DNA from: Miscanthus floridulus
Taxonomy: Eukaryota > Streptophyta > Magnoliopsida > Poales > Poaceae
Length of the DNA: 64,000 nucleotides
Direction of reading: 5' to 3'
Assembly (NCBI RefSeq): GCF_019320115.1
Contig: NC_089594.1
Coordinates: 22,032,055 to 22,096,054 of the forward strand
Positions 10,713 to 21,427 of this stretch are shown here, piece by piece; the stretch's first letter is position 1; each line of letters starts with the position of its first letter. The notes under the pieces are model-generated. The model was not told where the DNA came from. It searched no databases and worked only from the letters and a program-made list of their open reading frames with translations. The position numbers were made by a program, and so were the translations under genes.

Positions 10713-12001
10713 ATGAAGGCGGTTGCTTCCCGGAGAAGCAACGTCGGGTCGGCGATCGTCGCGCCGCAGCAACGAGGGGCTTCCCTTCCGCTCCGCCCGC
10801 AAGTAGGCGAACTGATGGTATGCAAACAATCCCCTCGCCGATCTCACTCCAATCCCAATCTCGCCGCGGTTTCGTCGTTTGATTCCGCCGATTCGATCGG
10901 GACTTCTGCGCTGGGCGATCCATGGCGGGAAAGCACTGCCGCTCTAGTTGCATCATTTTGTGGGTCGCTGGGGTGGGGTGGGGTGTCCGGGTGTGTGCTG
11001 TGTCACTGTGTGCTTCGGTACCCCCAATTTGCTCGTCGCAGTTTTGGTTGGTTCCCGTCTGCACCTTGCTTTTTGTGGATCCCATCCCCACACTTTGATA
11101 GAAATTTGAAAGGATCCTCTGTAAAATTTCAACAAATTTCTCCTGTGCGATCGTATGGTTGGGGCTCATCCCTTCGGATCCGTTTCCTGTTCTTCGGTTT
11201 CCACAATAGCGTATTGCCCATTCATGACTGAATGATTATTCTAATCTGTCCGAATTTTTTTTTCAGGGATACATGGTAATGGACTGCACGGTTGATTCCC
11301 AAGAGTATCTGGCTACCCCTTCTAAAATGGCTGTAAGACAAGCGGACGCCTCAACCCCTTCGCTTTTTGGTTATATATATGCGCACGTGATCCTACCAAT
11401 TATCTTGCTGTGCAGTTTTATTTACAACTGCTTTATGCTACACGTATAACAATTTCTGGCTAACTGTGCTATACTAAGTCTTGTAAATTGGATCAATATT
11501 CATCTATGAGATCTTCTCCCTTGTTATTTGTTTACTGGTATGTCTGGGATTGTCTTTTTTTCCTATCTTTATATTCTAAGAAGTTTTAATCTGCCAATGC
11601 TACTTAATCTACCTTTATTTTAGTGATGCACATTTGCCAAAGAAAATCTTGAGAAATATGCATAGTGATATTGTGTGGAGGTTTTGCCCTATCTTATTTG
11701 GTGCTTAAACTTGTTTGAGCATGCTTTGTTTGTTTAAATGAATGGAACACCAGCTGCCAAGTTTTAAGAAAAGGTGTATGTGCTATTGTGCTGTGACATC
11801 AACTTCAGTTTCAGATGAAATTTGTTTTAACTTCCAGTATTTTTTAGATCATAAAACCTAGGAATCTTATAGTAAATCTTTCTGCTACTGTTCATCAGAG
11901 TGTAATGATTTGGAGTAGTAATCTCTACAATGCAGGCAATGAGGCGCAGAAAGGTTTCAGTTGTTGATGCAGAGATAAATACTCCTAATGCCAATGAATA
12001 A
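10713..12001 (+). CDS. Unrecognised small protein, three exons (78 residues)
   Basis: Three exons join in phase 0: 10713-10817 (donor ATG|GTATGC), 11267-11332 (acceptor TTTCAG, donor GCT|GTAAGA) and 11936-12001 (acceptor TGCAG, stop TAA). The protein begins M-K-A-V-A-S-R-R-S, has a proline/glutamine-containing middle, a central G-Y-M-V-M-D-C segment and an M-R-R-R-K basic patch before an acidic end. There is no signal peptide or membrane segment. I recognise no domain. Consistent splice sites, phase-0 joins and the GC-rich first exon with AT-rich introns support a real gene. The stop could instead lie in an upstream part of a longer transcript that includes the next model. Confidence 0.4.
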
Positions 12002-12102
12002 TGCTGTGCGTTTCGCTCTTTCTTATTGGACTACCTTTTGCATTGGATATATTCAATACATTGTTAATGTCCTCATTCTTTTCAAACTGTACAATAAATT
12101 GC

Positions 12103-12117
12103 ATGGCTAAAAAGGTC
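12103..12117 (+). other. Candidate start exon (five codons) for the lipid-transfer-like gene
   Basis: ATGGCTAAAAAGGTC is followed by a strong donor, GTAAGTTT. Joined to an acceptor after AAAAG at 12264 it keeps frame and would complete a signal peptide (M-A-K-K-V then S-W-L-W-L-L-L-L). However, the acceptor with the better pyrimidine tract is TAG at 12254-12256, which is in a different phase. The start is therefore unsettled. Confidence 0.3.
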
Positions 12118-12256
12118 GTAAGTTTATTTTACTTTTGATTCTTCCATTCAGTTTTGTCATTGAGTTACATGCCCTTTCCAATTGCTAAGTACATTGTGTT
12201 CTAAAAAAATACAAACATACTGATATTACATGTTTTTGCTTTGTTTTGATTGGTAG

Positions 12257-13265
12257 TCCAAAAGTCTTGGTTGTGGTTGTTGCTGCTCACAATGCTTCTA
12301 TCATCATCTGGAGCCTATTCAGCCACAGATACACAAAGATCTGAAGAGGGCACATGTCGTTATGACTTGACAAGCGTTGCCGTGTTATCATGTATGCAAC
12401 CAAACGGTGTATGGAAGCCATCCTCGTCCTCACAGACATGCTGCAATGCTTTATTATATGCAATTGACCAAGTTCCAGCAAGTGATGAGAGTGGGGCTTG
12501 TTGCCTTTGCCGTTATATGAAAGAAAGATGGGGACCTCCTGAACTAGGTACCACATATATTCTGTGCAATGGAAAGGATAGACATATCATCTCCAAATGG
12601 TCAACATTTCATATGGAGGACTGCTCAGCAGGTACATGCTTATTTGTTGTTCCTTGAAGCTCAAAATACTTGCTATCTCAGTTACTCCATTGGTCCCTGA
12701 AGGCATGCATGTATTTCAAAATTAAAACTTTGTTATCTTTGACTAATAATTAGCCTAATTATATCAAAAGTTTGTATTACAAAAGTAGTTACATTAGATC
12801 CTTGAATTTAGAAATGTTTTGTAATGATCAAACTTTTGTTCCTATAAATTATATATTATAAGAGAAATTATATATAGGTGGCCTCACCAAGTCTAATCGC
12901 GCCTTATATTCAGGATAGAGGGTGTAATAATAATTTGTGCCTACTAATAGCTTTTTTTTTTAATCTTTTTCTAAGCAGAGTGTACAAAGACAAACATTTC
13001 TTCTGTGGACATCTCTGCGGACAGTGAAGTGGTTCACGTACATGACACTAGCAATAGCAAGGGTATATGGATAGCTGTTACCTTGTTCAGTGTGATGGCT
13101 CTTATTTGCTTATGGTATTTCTGGAGGTCCACAGCAGCTAATACAAGTGAGCAACGCCGAACATCATCCTACGAAGGTGAGCCTCAGGTTGGGCGCCAGC
13201 GATCCATCATCGCTTCATCGTCACCATCAAAAAAGCTTAAGGAGAGAAGAATTTCATCATCTTGA
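12257..13265 (+). CDS. Eight-cysteine lipid-transfer/inhibitor-like protein with C-terminal membrane anchor
   Basis: Two exons are clear: about 12257/12265-12631 (donor CAG|GTACAT) and 12979-13265 (acceptor AAGCAG), joined in phase 1, stop TGA. The first codes a hydrophobic leader (W-L-W-L-L-L-L-T-M-L-L-S-S-S-G-A) and then C, C, CC, C-C-L-C, C, C, close to the C-C-CC-CxC-C-C pattern of plant lipid-transfer and amylase/protease-inhibitor proteins. The second adds C-T-K, an Asn-containing linker, a hydrophobic segment of about 20 residues (13065-13127) and a basic Ser-rich tail with K-K-L-K-E-R-R. This predicts a secreted 8-cysteine domain held in the plasma membrane, not soluble. No ATG opens the first exon, so a start exon is missing from the model. 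Family call is by pattern only. Confidence 0.6.
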
Positions 13266-13622
13266 AAATATGATCCTCGATGTATCTATAGAACTGCACG
13301 GAGATGTTAGGATAGGTGTCTAGTATGATCATGCTTACATTAATTGCACGGGTACAAAATTGACATTGTTCAGCTGCTGTGCTGATATCAGATTAGGTAC
13401 AGATGGATAAATGTTTTTGACAAGCCCTCAGTTGAAGTTGAGTTTAATCTTTTGCAACAACAAAAAAAAACAACATTATTTGTGTTTCGCCAGAGATTGT
13501 GTACGGCCACCGGTTTCTCGCCATGGTAAGGGAAGCTAAGAAAACGGAACTGAAGTTCGCACTGGAATCAGGAGATATATTTAGCCTGGTTCAGTACCAT
13601 ATTGGGGTCACCCGATATAAAA
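13266..13622. other. 3' flank before the duplicated segment
   Basis: AT-rich sequence with a short A-rich stretch near 13460-13470 holds the probable 3' UTR of the preceding gene. Nothing else recognisable is present up to the duplication edge at 13623. Confidence 0.4.
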
Positions 13623-14033
13623 CGGCAAGCTTAATACCTGCTCGGCCATACCCATCTGGTTATAGGATTGGGGCCATACCCATACTGGTTATAGGATTGG
13701 TGTAGGTACGTCTGGTAGTAGAAATGATTTCCCATCATATGCACTAGTCCATATGTTTTTAGCGTGTGCTGACGGCGGTAGCCTTCCCCATCAATTTTAT
13801 TCCGGTCTGAGAGATGAGCTGTGTAAAAGTAAACTTGGAGCACACACCACAGCTATAAAAAAACATATTTATAGTTTTGGCTTTGGTCAATTGTGTCAGC
13901 AGAGTAATAATCTTCGTTCAATAATGGTTATGTGACCAAAAAATATTTCCCATTTTGAAGCAAGACCTTTTTTGTTTTGGCAAGGCAAAATTGTAGATTT
14001 TTATGGATGCAACTAGGTTCTGTCAGCACCCAA

Positions 14034-14035
<2 letters not shown>

Positions 14036-14075
<40 letters not shown>
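14036..14075 (+). repeat. Poly-G tract, 40 nt
   Basis: Forty consecutive G follow CACCCAAGA and precede TGAATTCGG. A tract this long is unstable in replication and hard to sequence. Its length is the same in the second unit (36892-36931). Confidence 0.95.
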
Positions 14076-14076
<1 letters not shown>

Positions 14077-14334
14077 GAATTCGGTCTAAACAAAACATAG
14101 ATCCTAGGGGTCAAATTTAACTACCATTATAGCAACTCTAAGAGATTCTCTATATCCTTCCTAATTTTTAGGAATAGAGTTTTTCTATTTTAAAGTAACC
14201 TTCAACCGGTTCTTTAAATGATTATATCCAAATATAGTCATCCTCTATTTTGAATTTCTCGCTAACCAAAGATAGATACGAAAATGACTCTCTAAAGTGT
14301 ATACAAGAATATAAGATATAGAAAAGTTGTTTGA

Positions 14335-14367
14335 GGGGGCGGGGGGGGGGGGGGGGGGGGGGGGGGG
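14335..14367 (+). repeat. Poly-G tract with one C (5 + 27 G)
   Basis: GGGGG-C is followed by 27 G. It has the same lengths in unit 2 (37191-37223). Confidence 0.95.
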
Positions 14368-14800
14368 AGGAACATATATTAAGTGATTTTTATGCAGATG
14401 ACTCTCCAAATGATGATGATTTAGAGGTGAATTTTAGAAACACTCTTTGGAGATGCTCTTAGAGAACCCATAAACTACTCTAACTCTAGTATGATGTGCA
14501 ATTAACGTTTTTCTAGTGCACTTTTATCTTACCAACAACCCACAAAGAGTTTATTAACATATATAGCCAATCCTAACAACCCTATAACTAAATCTTACAA
14601 AGGTAAATATTACACAAGTATGATAAGTAAAAAGCAAAGGATAGAGAGGATAAACTCTTGGCATCCTGTGCTATTGGTTGCTAAAACACAACCCTTAGTC
14701 TATGTTGGAGATCTATCGAGGTATGCTCCCAATCAATAAGTCTCTCTCGATTGCGGTGTTCGCTCGACCAAAACCAATGGAGTCACAAAATCTCCCTATG

Positions 14801-14967
14801 CAGTGGCGGATGTGGGATGCGGGATAAGGGGGGGCTAAAACAACAGAGATGTTGATTTGCACGAAGATTTAACGGTGAAATCAAGTTTTGCTACAGTAAT
14901 TAGCATTGAAATCAAGAAATTAGGGGGGGCTGGAGCCCCCCCAGCCCCCCCTTTGGATCCGCCACTG
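14801..14967. mobile_element. hAT-type MITE (167 bp) with 8-bp target-site duplication
   Basis: Termini CAGTGGCGGA and TCCGCCACTG are perfect inverted repeats. TCCCTATG flanks both ends (14793-14800 and 14968-14975), the 8-bp duplication expected of hAT transposases. The interior has G-rich and C-rich stretches (GGGGGGGCT, then GGAGCCCCCCCAGCCCCCCC) that can fold into a hairpin. It has no coding capacity and would depend on a hAT transposase elsewhere. Confidence 0.9.
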
Positions 14968-15442
14968 TCCCTATGCCACCCGATGGTTACTATAGTGTTG
15001 GACTATCACACAAGGCCTTCGCCAACCAAAGTGTTGCGAGTCATCAAGTCTCAGAGTTGCCACTACTGTCACCCAATTCGATCATGGTGTGTCAAATACA
15101 GAGCAAAGGCGGGTGTGAGTCACATAGTCTCACTAGATCCACTTAGTCGCGGTCACCTTGATGTTGTATCCACTACATGGTTTCTCCATTTAAGGGAGAG
15201 ATGCTTCCTTGTCCTCTGCACACTAACACGTTGTCGTTCCACACCAAGAATGGAGAGAGTCGACGACTCGAAGGCTACCTCACCTTCACTGGAAGGTCAT
15301 GAAGACTTGCACTTCCGAATTGTCAAGATACAAGGGCATCAAGACCCAATCACTCAAAGCTCTCAAACTCTAGGGACTAACTCTCAACAAAGATGCATTA
15401 AAATATTGTCTATCCTAATTTTGGATGTAATTTTGAATGGGT

Positions 15443-15556
15443 TGTTCGGCTGATGGTTTAATTTCTACGGTTGATAAGCCGGCTGATGTTGTTTTGTTGT
15501 GAGAGAAAAACAGTGTACCATGGCTAATAAGCAGGGATGATAAGTTCAAGCGAACA
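15443..15556. mobile_element. Small hAT-like MITE
   Basis: The ends TGTTCGGCTGAT and AAGTTCAAGCGAACA pair imperfectly (TGTTCG/CGAACA). This resembles a common grass MITE. About 114 bp, no coding capacity. I could not establish a clean target-site duplication. Confidence 0.55.
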
Positions 15557-16935
15557 AAAATGTCTTGAGAGGGTGGATGCAGTGTAGACAACCTTATATA
15601 TAACCCCATTCACCTCAACTAGCTGTAGGAAACAAGCTGCGAAATCATAAGCATTGGATGACTCGTTGCCTTTTTCCATTCACGAGACGATCTACTGCTT
15701 AGGGTGTCCCAAGGGGGTAGTGACGTCGCTGGCTGTGAGTCCGACGTGGAAGCCAAAAAGGTGGAAAGAGAAAACTCACTGGTACCTAGTAAGTTGCCGA
15801 TCGATTATTCGATTTCACATCGTTCGATGAAAACAGAGATGAATAGTTGGGATCCAATAGGAGAGAACGATTACAGATCAATACTAATTTATTTCTTGTT
15901 CATCCACATTAGCCAGCGATTTCGCTGGGTCCGTTGCGGACGCCCTTATATTTTTCTGCCATATCGTACGGTGACTCGGTGAGTGCAAGTTTCCTTTTGC
16001 CACCTTACTGATAATCACTAGATGTTCTGTCGCAGCCCATTTTCTTCTCGGCAGATTAATTGTGCGGTGCCTTCTACCAATCTACCTTGTGTTAAATAGT
16101 GCTGTGAAGTGGTTCCGTTATTGGTGTTTGCGTCGTTTCTCCGCCGATCTTTGCACCACTTCGTCTCTTGCATTCCTAGGACTTAGTATAATCTAACTCA
16201 CTTTTCACTCGTGTTAGTCTTAGACTTGTGTTGTCATCTAAATCACAAATACTATGGTTTCACAAAAAAAAATCACAAATACTATAAGATATATACCTTT
16301 TCTTGTCTCTTTCTTTGTGTCTTGAGCTTGTTTGTATCGTCGCACTTTTCTTGGACAACAACCATATAATAGTAAAATTATATAAGATGTTTGTACACAA
16401 CCACATAGGGATAAAATATTTTTCCCTTTCGTTTTCAGTAGTTATAAAAAAAGTGTTGACACTAATTCGGTTACACGTACAGTATGCATGATTGCAAGGG
16501 CCGCACACGATTGAGACATGCAGGTGAGGTAGGTATAAATGGTGATGCTGACTTGGGGTGTTGGCGAGACTGATCTGACACTCATTCTTCGCCCAGAACA
16601 ACCACCTCGCAAAGATTTATCAGGGTAAAGCATAGCAGGGATGTCCTAGGTTCTGCAAGACCATTTAGAACTCTAGTAAATCTTGTATAGAAAAATGTTG
16701 GACAACAATAGGTTGTAAGAGTTTGAGGGTAAAAAAAAGTGTAGTAGATTGAACCTTTTTGATTGATGAGATAGATGGATTTCTGAATTAGCCATGATCC
16801 TGTCATATAAATCGAGGTGGATGGTCGTATTAGAACTTACAAGTTTAACCCTTCGAGATAGAGCGAGTCCCCAACAAAAAAACTCGAAATAATATTGGAC
16901 TATCGAAATCAGCTCACACTAATGGAAATATGAAA

Positions 16936-16989
16936 TTCCCTGATGGTTTTAAATTTTTTTTGACGGTTATTGAATAAACCGTCAGGGAA
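16936..16989. repeat. Inverted repeat TTCCCTGATGGTTT / AAACCGTCAGGGAA
   Basis: Two 14-base arms with two mismatches flank about 26 bases that include a T-run. It resembles a short terminal or subterminal transposon repeat. Class not determined. Confidence 0.5.
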
Positions 16990-17320
16990 ATAGAATTACC
17001 TTGATGGTTTCAGGAAACTGGTGAAATTTGTACAATTGTTCCAAATTTGATCTTCTTCAATTTAATTTGTTTTTCTGGTTCTTTTACTCTCTCGATTATA
17101 TTTGGCTGAGTATTGGCCATGGGCCCCTTGCTCACGGAGCTGGCTGAACAGAGTCGTCCAGTATTACGTAACGGATCCGATCCGATCGAGGGACACACGA
17201 CACGACCAATGTTTGCTATCCAAAGTTCCAAACCAAACCGTACTCGGCCTAACCGGATGTGTCAAAAAAAAAAAAAGCTGATAACGAAACCTAAGAGACC
17301 TAGTAATTCTTCTGGTCGCA

Positions 17321-18741
17321 ATGGCTGCTGGCGGTCGCCGCCCGGCGGTAACTCTGCCGGCGGTGCTCATGCTCGTATGCGTGCTGGTGGCCACGGCGCC
17401 CGGGCTCCAAATGCTCCTTGACGAGGACCCAAGTACGTACCCCGACAGTAGGCCGAGGGAGTTCTGGTACCGGCGCGGAGAAGTGGTCGTCATCGATCTA
17501 GGCAACACCAACTCTTGCGTCGCCGGCTACACCGGCTCCGGCAAGACGACCGACGACGACACCATGTTCCAGTTCTGCATCCCCTCCTGGGTCGCCTTCA
17601 CCGACAACGGCACTTCCCTCGTCGGCGAGGCCGCCAAGAACCACGCCGCCGCCAACCCCGAGGCCACCATCTTCGGTTTCAAACGCTTGCTCGGGCTAAG
17701 GTATATATCGTTCCACTAAAAACAATACATATATATTAGGTTATATATAATTGATTGATGGATTCATGATTAGTGTGTATCGTTATTCGATCTGTTAATA
17801 GGCGAAACCGCTGGTACGACGAGGACATCGTGCAGGGAGCCATCCAGCGCGTGCCGTACAAGATCGGTACAAGAGATTACGACACGGCGATCGTCCAAGT
17901 GACGGCCAGCGATGGTTCAGTCAAGCAGCTCGAGTTCAGCGAGGTCGCGTCCATGGTAGTGGCTGAGCTCAAGAACAAGGCCGAGGAGTACCTCGGCCGC
18001 ACGGTCGAGTACGCCGTCATGACCATCCCGCAGCATTTCGCCGCGGCACACAGCGGGGCGGCTGAGTACGCCGGCAAGATGGCCGGGCTGGACGTCGTCT
18101 GGACGGTCACAGAGCCGACCGCTGCTGCCGTCGCTCACGGCCTGCACACGAAGCTGCGCGAGCGCGGCACTGCGCTTGTCTTGCGTGTCGGCGGCGGCTC
18201 GTCCGACGCGAGCCTTGTGGTGCTGCTGGACGGCAGGTTTCAAGTCTTTGGGTATCGGATGGACAATTTCCTTGGAGGAGACGATTTTGACGACAGGGTC
18301 GTGGACTACTTCGCCAAGCGCATCAAGCTGAAGCACGGAGTGGATATCAGTCAGGACAGGATCGGTCTAGGCAAATTGAGGGCGGCATGTGAGAATGCCA
18401 AGAAGGCATTGAGCAGTCAAGATCATGTCCAGGTGATTGTTGAGTCCCTCGTTGATGGTGTCGATTTCTCGGAGCCGCTCTCACGGTCGGAGTTTGAGGA
18501 ACTGAATGATGATCTGTTCCGCAAAGTCATGAACTTGGTGGAAACAGCCATGGTGAACAGAGGTGGTATAAAGTGGAGCAAGAGCAAGATCGGTGAGATT
18601 GTTATGGTCGGTGGGAGTGCCGTGATACCCAGGATTCAAAACCTCGTCAGGGATTACTTTGATGGAAGGGAGCCTAACATACGGAGGAAACCGGATGAAG
18701 CGATGGCTCTTGGAGCTGCACTTTACGTCCATTCTCTTTAG
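17321..18741 (+). CDS. BiP-like HSP70, ATPase domain only, ER-targeted (unit 1)
   Basis: Exons 17321-17700 and 17802-18741 join in phase 2 (CTAAG|GTATAT ... TTAATAG|GCG) to give 439 residues. Residues 1-30 form a signal peptide with a strong hydrophobic core. Then follow the HSP70 motifs: I-D-L-G-N-T-N-S (59-66), F-K-R-L-L-G, T-E-P-T-A-A-A, G-G-D-D-F-D and V-G-G-S-A-V-I-P. The protein stops at the end of the nucleotide-binding domain; the linker, substrate-binding domain and an HDEL-type tail are absent. Two key sites are altered: the first Thr of the D-L-G-T-T loop is Asn, and the Asp of phosphate loop 2 (normally F-D-L-G-G-G) is Arg in L-R-V-G-G-G. The frame is intact over two exons, so it may be expressed, perhaps as a pseudo-ATPase; a decayed retro-duplicate is less likely given the intron. 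Confidence 0.85.
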
Positions 18742-19043
18742 TGACTTCATTATATTTACAGTAGTAGAGGTTTTGTTGTTAGGTCTTCGAGGGATCTAGA
18801 CACATAATGGTAGTGTGCATACATGGATCATAAATTGTGTATAAACAACTAGAAGTGATATGAGGTGCATGATATTCTTTTACAAACTTTTTTTTATCCC
18901 ACAACTTTAGATTCACCTGACCTGTTATCTTGAGCCATACAAGACCTTATTGGATGTAGTCGGATTAACATTAATCCATATTAGGTTTATGCTTGTTAAA
19001 TATAAATAATTAAATCTATGACTAAGTTATATATATATGATCC
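18742..19043. other. 3' flank of the HSP70-like gene, unit 1
   Basis: AT-rich sequence without a gene up to the truncated LINE. The exact LINE 5' edge is not visible. Confidence 0.4.
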
Positions 19044-20760
19044 ATGATTCAGGAGGCTGATCGTCTCCGCACGTTCGCTCCACTGCCAGGAAGATCCATC
19101 AAGCATAGGGCCTCGCTCTACGCGGATGATTTAGTTGTCTTCGTCACGCCGGCTGCTGAGGACCTCACCTGTCTTCAGCAGATTCTACTGCTATTTGCGG
19201 GGGCGTCTGGACTAATAGCCAACATTGATAAGTGTGTCGCCTCGCCGATTCGCTGCACTGAAGAAATGATGTTGGATGTGCAAACGGCCTTCCCATGTGT
19301 CGTCGCCCCGTTCCCGTGCAAGTATCTGGGCATTTCGCTGTCGCTCAAGAGGTTGAAATGTGCAGAGGAGCAAGCATTGGTGGATTCAGTCGCCGCGAGG
19401 ATTGGAAGTCAGGACTGCTCACGCACGCGGGAAGGTCACGTTGTCGGCGATCCCGGTGCATATTAGCATTGCGTGTTGCCTCTCGACCTGGGCCATTGAG
19501 CAGATTAATAGACGTTGCAGGGCTTTCCTCTGGTGCGGTACTGACACAGCGCTAGGAGGAAAATGTAAACTGGCCTGGACTACTGTCTGTCGTCCGACAT
19601 CTCTGGGCGGCCTAGGTGTTTTGGATCTCAGGTTCTTTGGGCTGGCCCTCAGGCTACGTTGGGAATGGCTAAGCAGAGTTGAGCCTGATCGCTGCTAGGA
19701 TACAGTGCCGGCACGTGCTGAGAAGAATGTAGTCGCAATGATAGACGCCAGCATGACTGTGATCATCGGCGATGGGGCCTCAGCAAAACTGTGGATGGAC
19801 AATTGGTCCAATGTTGGTTCGCTATGCTCATTTGCGCCTCAGTTGTTCGCTGCCATCTCACCGAGAGGAAAGAAGATGTCTCTGAACGATGGTCTCTTCC
19901 AGAACCGGTGGGCGCGTGAAATTCATGGTGCGGACACTGTGCAGGTGCTCCTTCAGTACCTGTGTGTGTGGGCAATCCTACGCGCCGTCGTTCTCGATCC
20001 ACATGTGCCGGACCGATTAACATGGAAGTGGTCGCCTGATGGGAAGTACAGCGTGTCGTCGACCTACAGAGCTTTTTTCGAAGGATCAACTGCGCTCCTT
20101 GGTGCCAAGGAATTAGGGAAGACTAAAGCTCCACCGAAGGTCAAGTTTTTTATGTGGTTGGTGCTTCACCGCAGGATCTGGATTGCAAATCGACGATTGC
20201 GGCATGGCCTACAGGATTCAGATGACTACAACCTGTGCAGCCAGGCATCCGAGACGTGTGATCACTTGTTCGTGGGGTGTGTGACTACCAGGCAACTCTG
20301 GTATAGGTTGCTTCTACCTTTGGGGTTACAGGACTTGACGCCGCTGACAGAGGAAAGCTTGGGAATTTGGTGGCTGAGACAGAGAGAATGGATGAGTGCT
20401 GACAGCCGGCCACCATTCGATACCCTGCTACTGCTCATCACCTGGACAATCTGGAAGGAGCGGAACAATAGGGTCTTCAACCGAATCACGTCCAACTTGG
20501 CGGCAATCGCACAGGAGGTGATCAGAGAAGCGCAATGCTGGTGCGAGGCAGGGTACTCTTCGTTGGCTCACTTGATTAGCTTATGGTCGCAGAACCAGGT
20601 GGTCTTGTAATACGACTTTTTGTAATCCAGTAGCTAGGCTGCGGTTTGCTTTGGTGATGGTCTCTCGCCACCATCAGCTAACGGCTTTATTGTAAGGTCT
20701 ATTGACCATTCCCGTCCTCTTAATGAAATTCGGGCATATATGCCTGCACACGAAAAAAAA
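19044..20760 (+). mobile_element. 5'-truncated L1-type LINE (unit 1)
   Basis: The plus strand codes the later part of a non-LTR reverse transcriptase (A-S-L-Y-A-D-D-L-V-V-F, catalytic Y-A-D-D, near 19113-19140) and then a zf-RVT-like region (P-P-K-V-K-F-F-M-W, C-D-H-L-F-V-G-C, L-W, T-I-W-K-E-R-N-N-R). The frame changes twice (19044-19466, 19360-19698, 19705-20610), so the product is broken. It ends in an A-run at 20753-20760 after a short 3' UTR, as expected for target-primed insertion. No clear target-site duplication was found, so the left edge is approximate. Confidence 0.85.
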
Positions 20761-21283
20761 GTATGAAATTCTTACTACAGTTAATAATAAAACAATTAGT
20801 CCACCACTATAATTGGATCATAAAAACTGCAGTTATGAATGATTCCAATTAATTATAAAAATTAATTATAGAAAACCATAGATCTAAAGCTTTTGCTAAA
20901 AATAGAAAACTTTCTAAAAAAGAAAAGTTGCGGAAATTTTTTTTACAAAAAAAGGAAAGTTGCATGTGTCTGAAAAGCGTTCGCTCAAAACCCATCTGAG
21001 TGAACGTTTGCTAATTAGCTGCCCCGTGTTGGACCCTATGTGTTGTTGTGTGAGTCACGGATGACAGTGCACGATTTTTTTGTTTGGAATGAAAATCTGA
21101 TGGCTTATGTGGCACTATAATATTGGTAGTTTAGCTTGCATGAGGAGATAGACTATTACCCTAAATAAAGATAGTGGATGATAGGGTTCGCTGACGTGGA
21201 TATCTAGATACATGTTAGTTGATAATGTGGCTCACTTTACTTCAATAGCTTGTATATTAAGTGAAAGCTATAACATACTTCTA
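20761..21283. other. AT-rich gene-free stretch, unit 1
   Basis: Between the LINE and the first Stowaway. AATTAATTATAAAAATTAATTA near 20850 is a small palindrome. No gene. Confidence 0.4.
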
Positions 21284-21425
21284 CTCCCTCCATTTCAGAT
21301 TATAAGACGTTTGGTTTCTCTAGATAAATTGCTTTTGCTACATATCTTACATAATAATATACATAAAAAATAAATGTTTTTTTTTAAAAAAAGGCCAAAA
21401 CGTCTTATAATTTGAATAGAGGGAG
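21284..21425. mobile_element. Stowaway MITE 1 (142 bp, unit 1)
   Basis: CTCCCTCCATTTCAGATTAT at the left end pairs with ATAATTTGAATAGAGGGAG at the right end, and TA flanks both ends (21282-21283, 21426-21427). This is the Stowaway/Tc1-mariner signature. Confidence 0.92.
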
Positions 21426-21427
21426 TA

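Larger units (their letters stand above)
13623..14800. other. Gene-free stretch with long poly-G tracts, unit 1
   Basis: There are no credible genes. It contains two G homopolymers (listed separately). The 14129-14465 part begins CTCTAAGAGATTCTC and ends GGAGATGCTCTTAGAG, an imperfect inverted pair that suggests a MITE. The rest looks like degraded retroelement or MITE sequence. Confidence 0.4.
14976..17320. other. Gene-free stretch between the hAT MITE and the HSP70-like gene, unit 1
   Basis: The 198-codon open frame at 14857-15453 crosses the MITE and has no recognisable domain, so I do not call it. A second MITE-like element (15443-15556) and a small inverted repeat (16936-16989) are listed separately. 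AATCACAAATACTAT occurs twice near 16240 and 16268. The last 200 bp form the promoter and leader of the HSP70-like gene. No gene is seen. Confidence 0.45.

Noticed and set aside
14036..14075. Poly-G as telomere or gap filler
   Set aside because: It is pure G without a telomere motif, and gap filler would be N. It is kept as a real but doubtful homopolymer.
14857..15453. 198-codon open frame
   Set aside because: It crosses the end of the hAT MITE and its target-site duplication and has no recognisable domain, so it is unlikely to be a gene.
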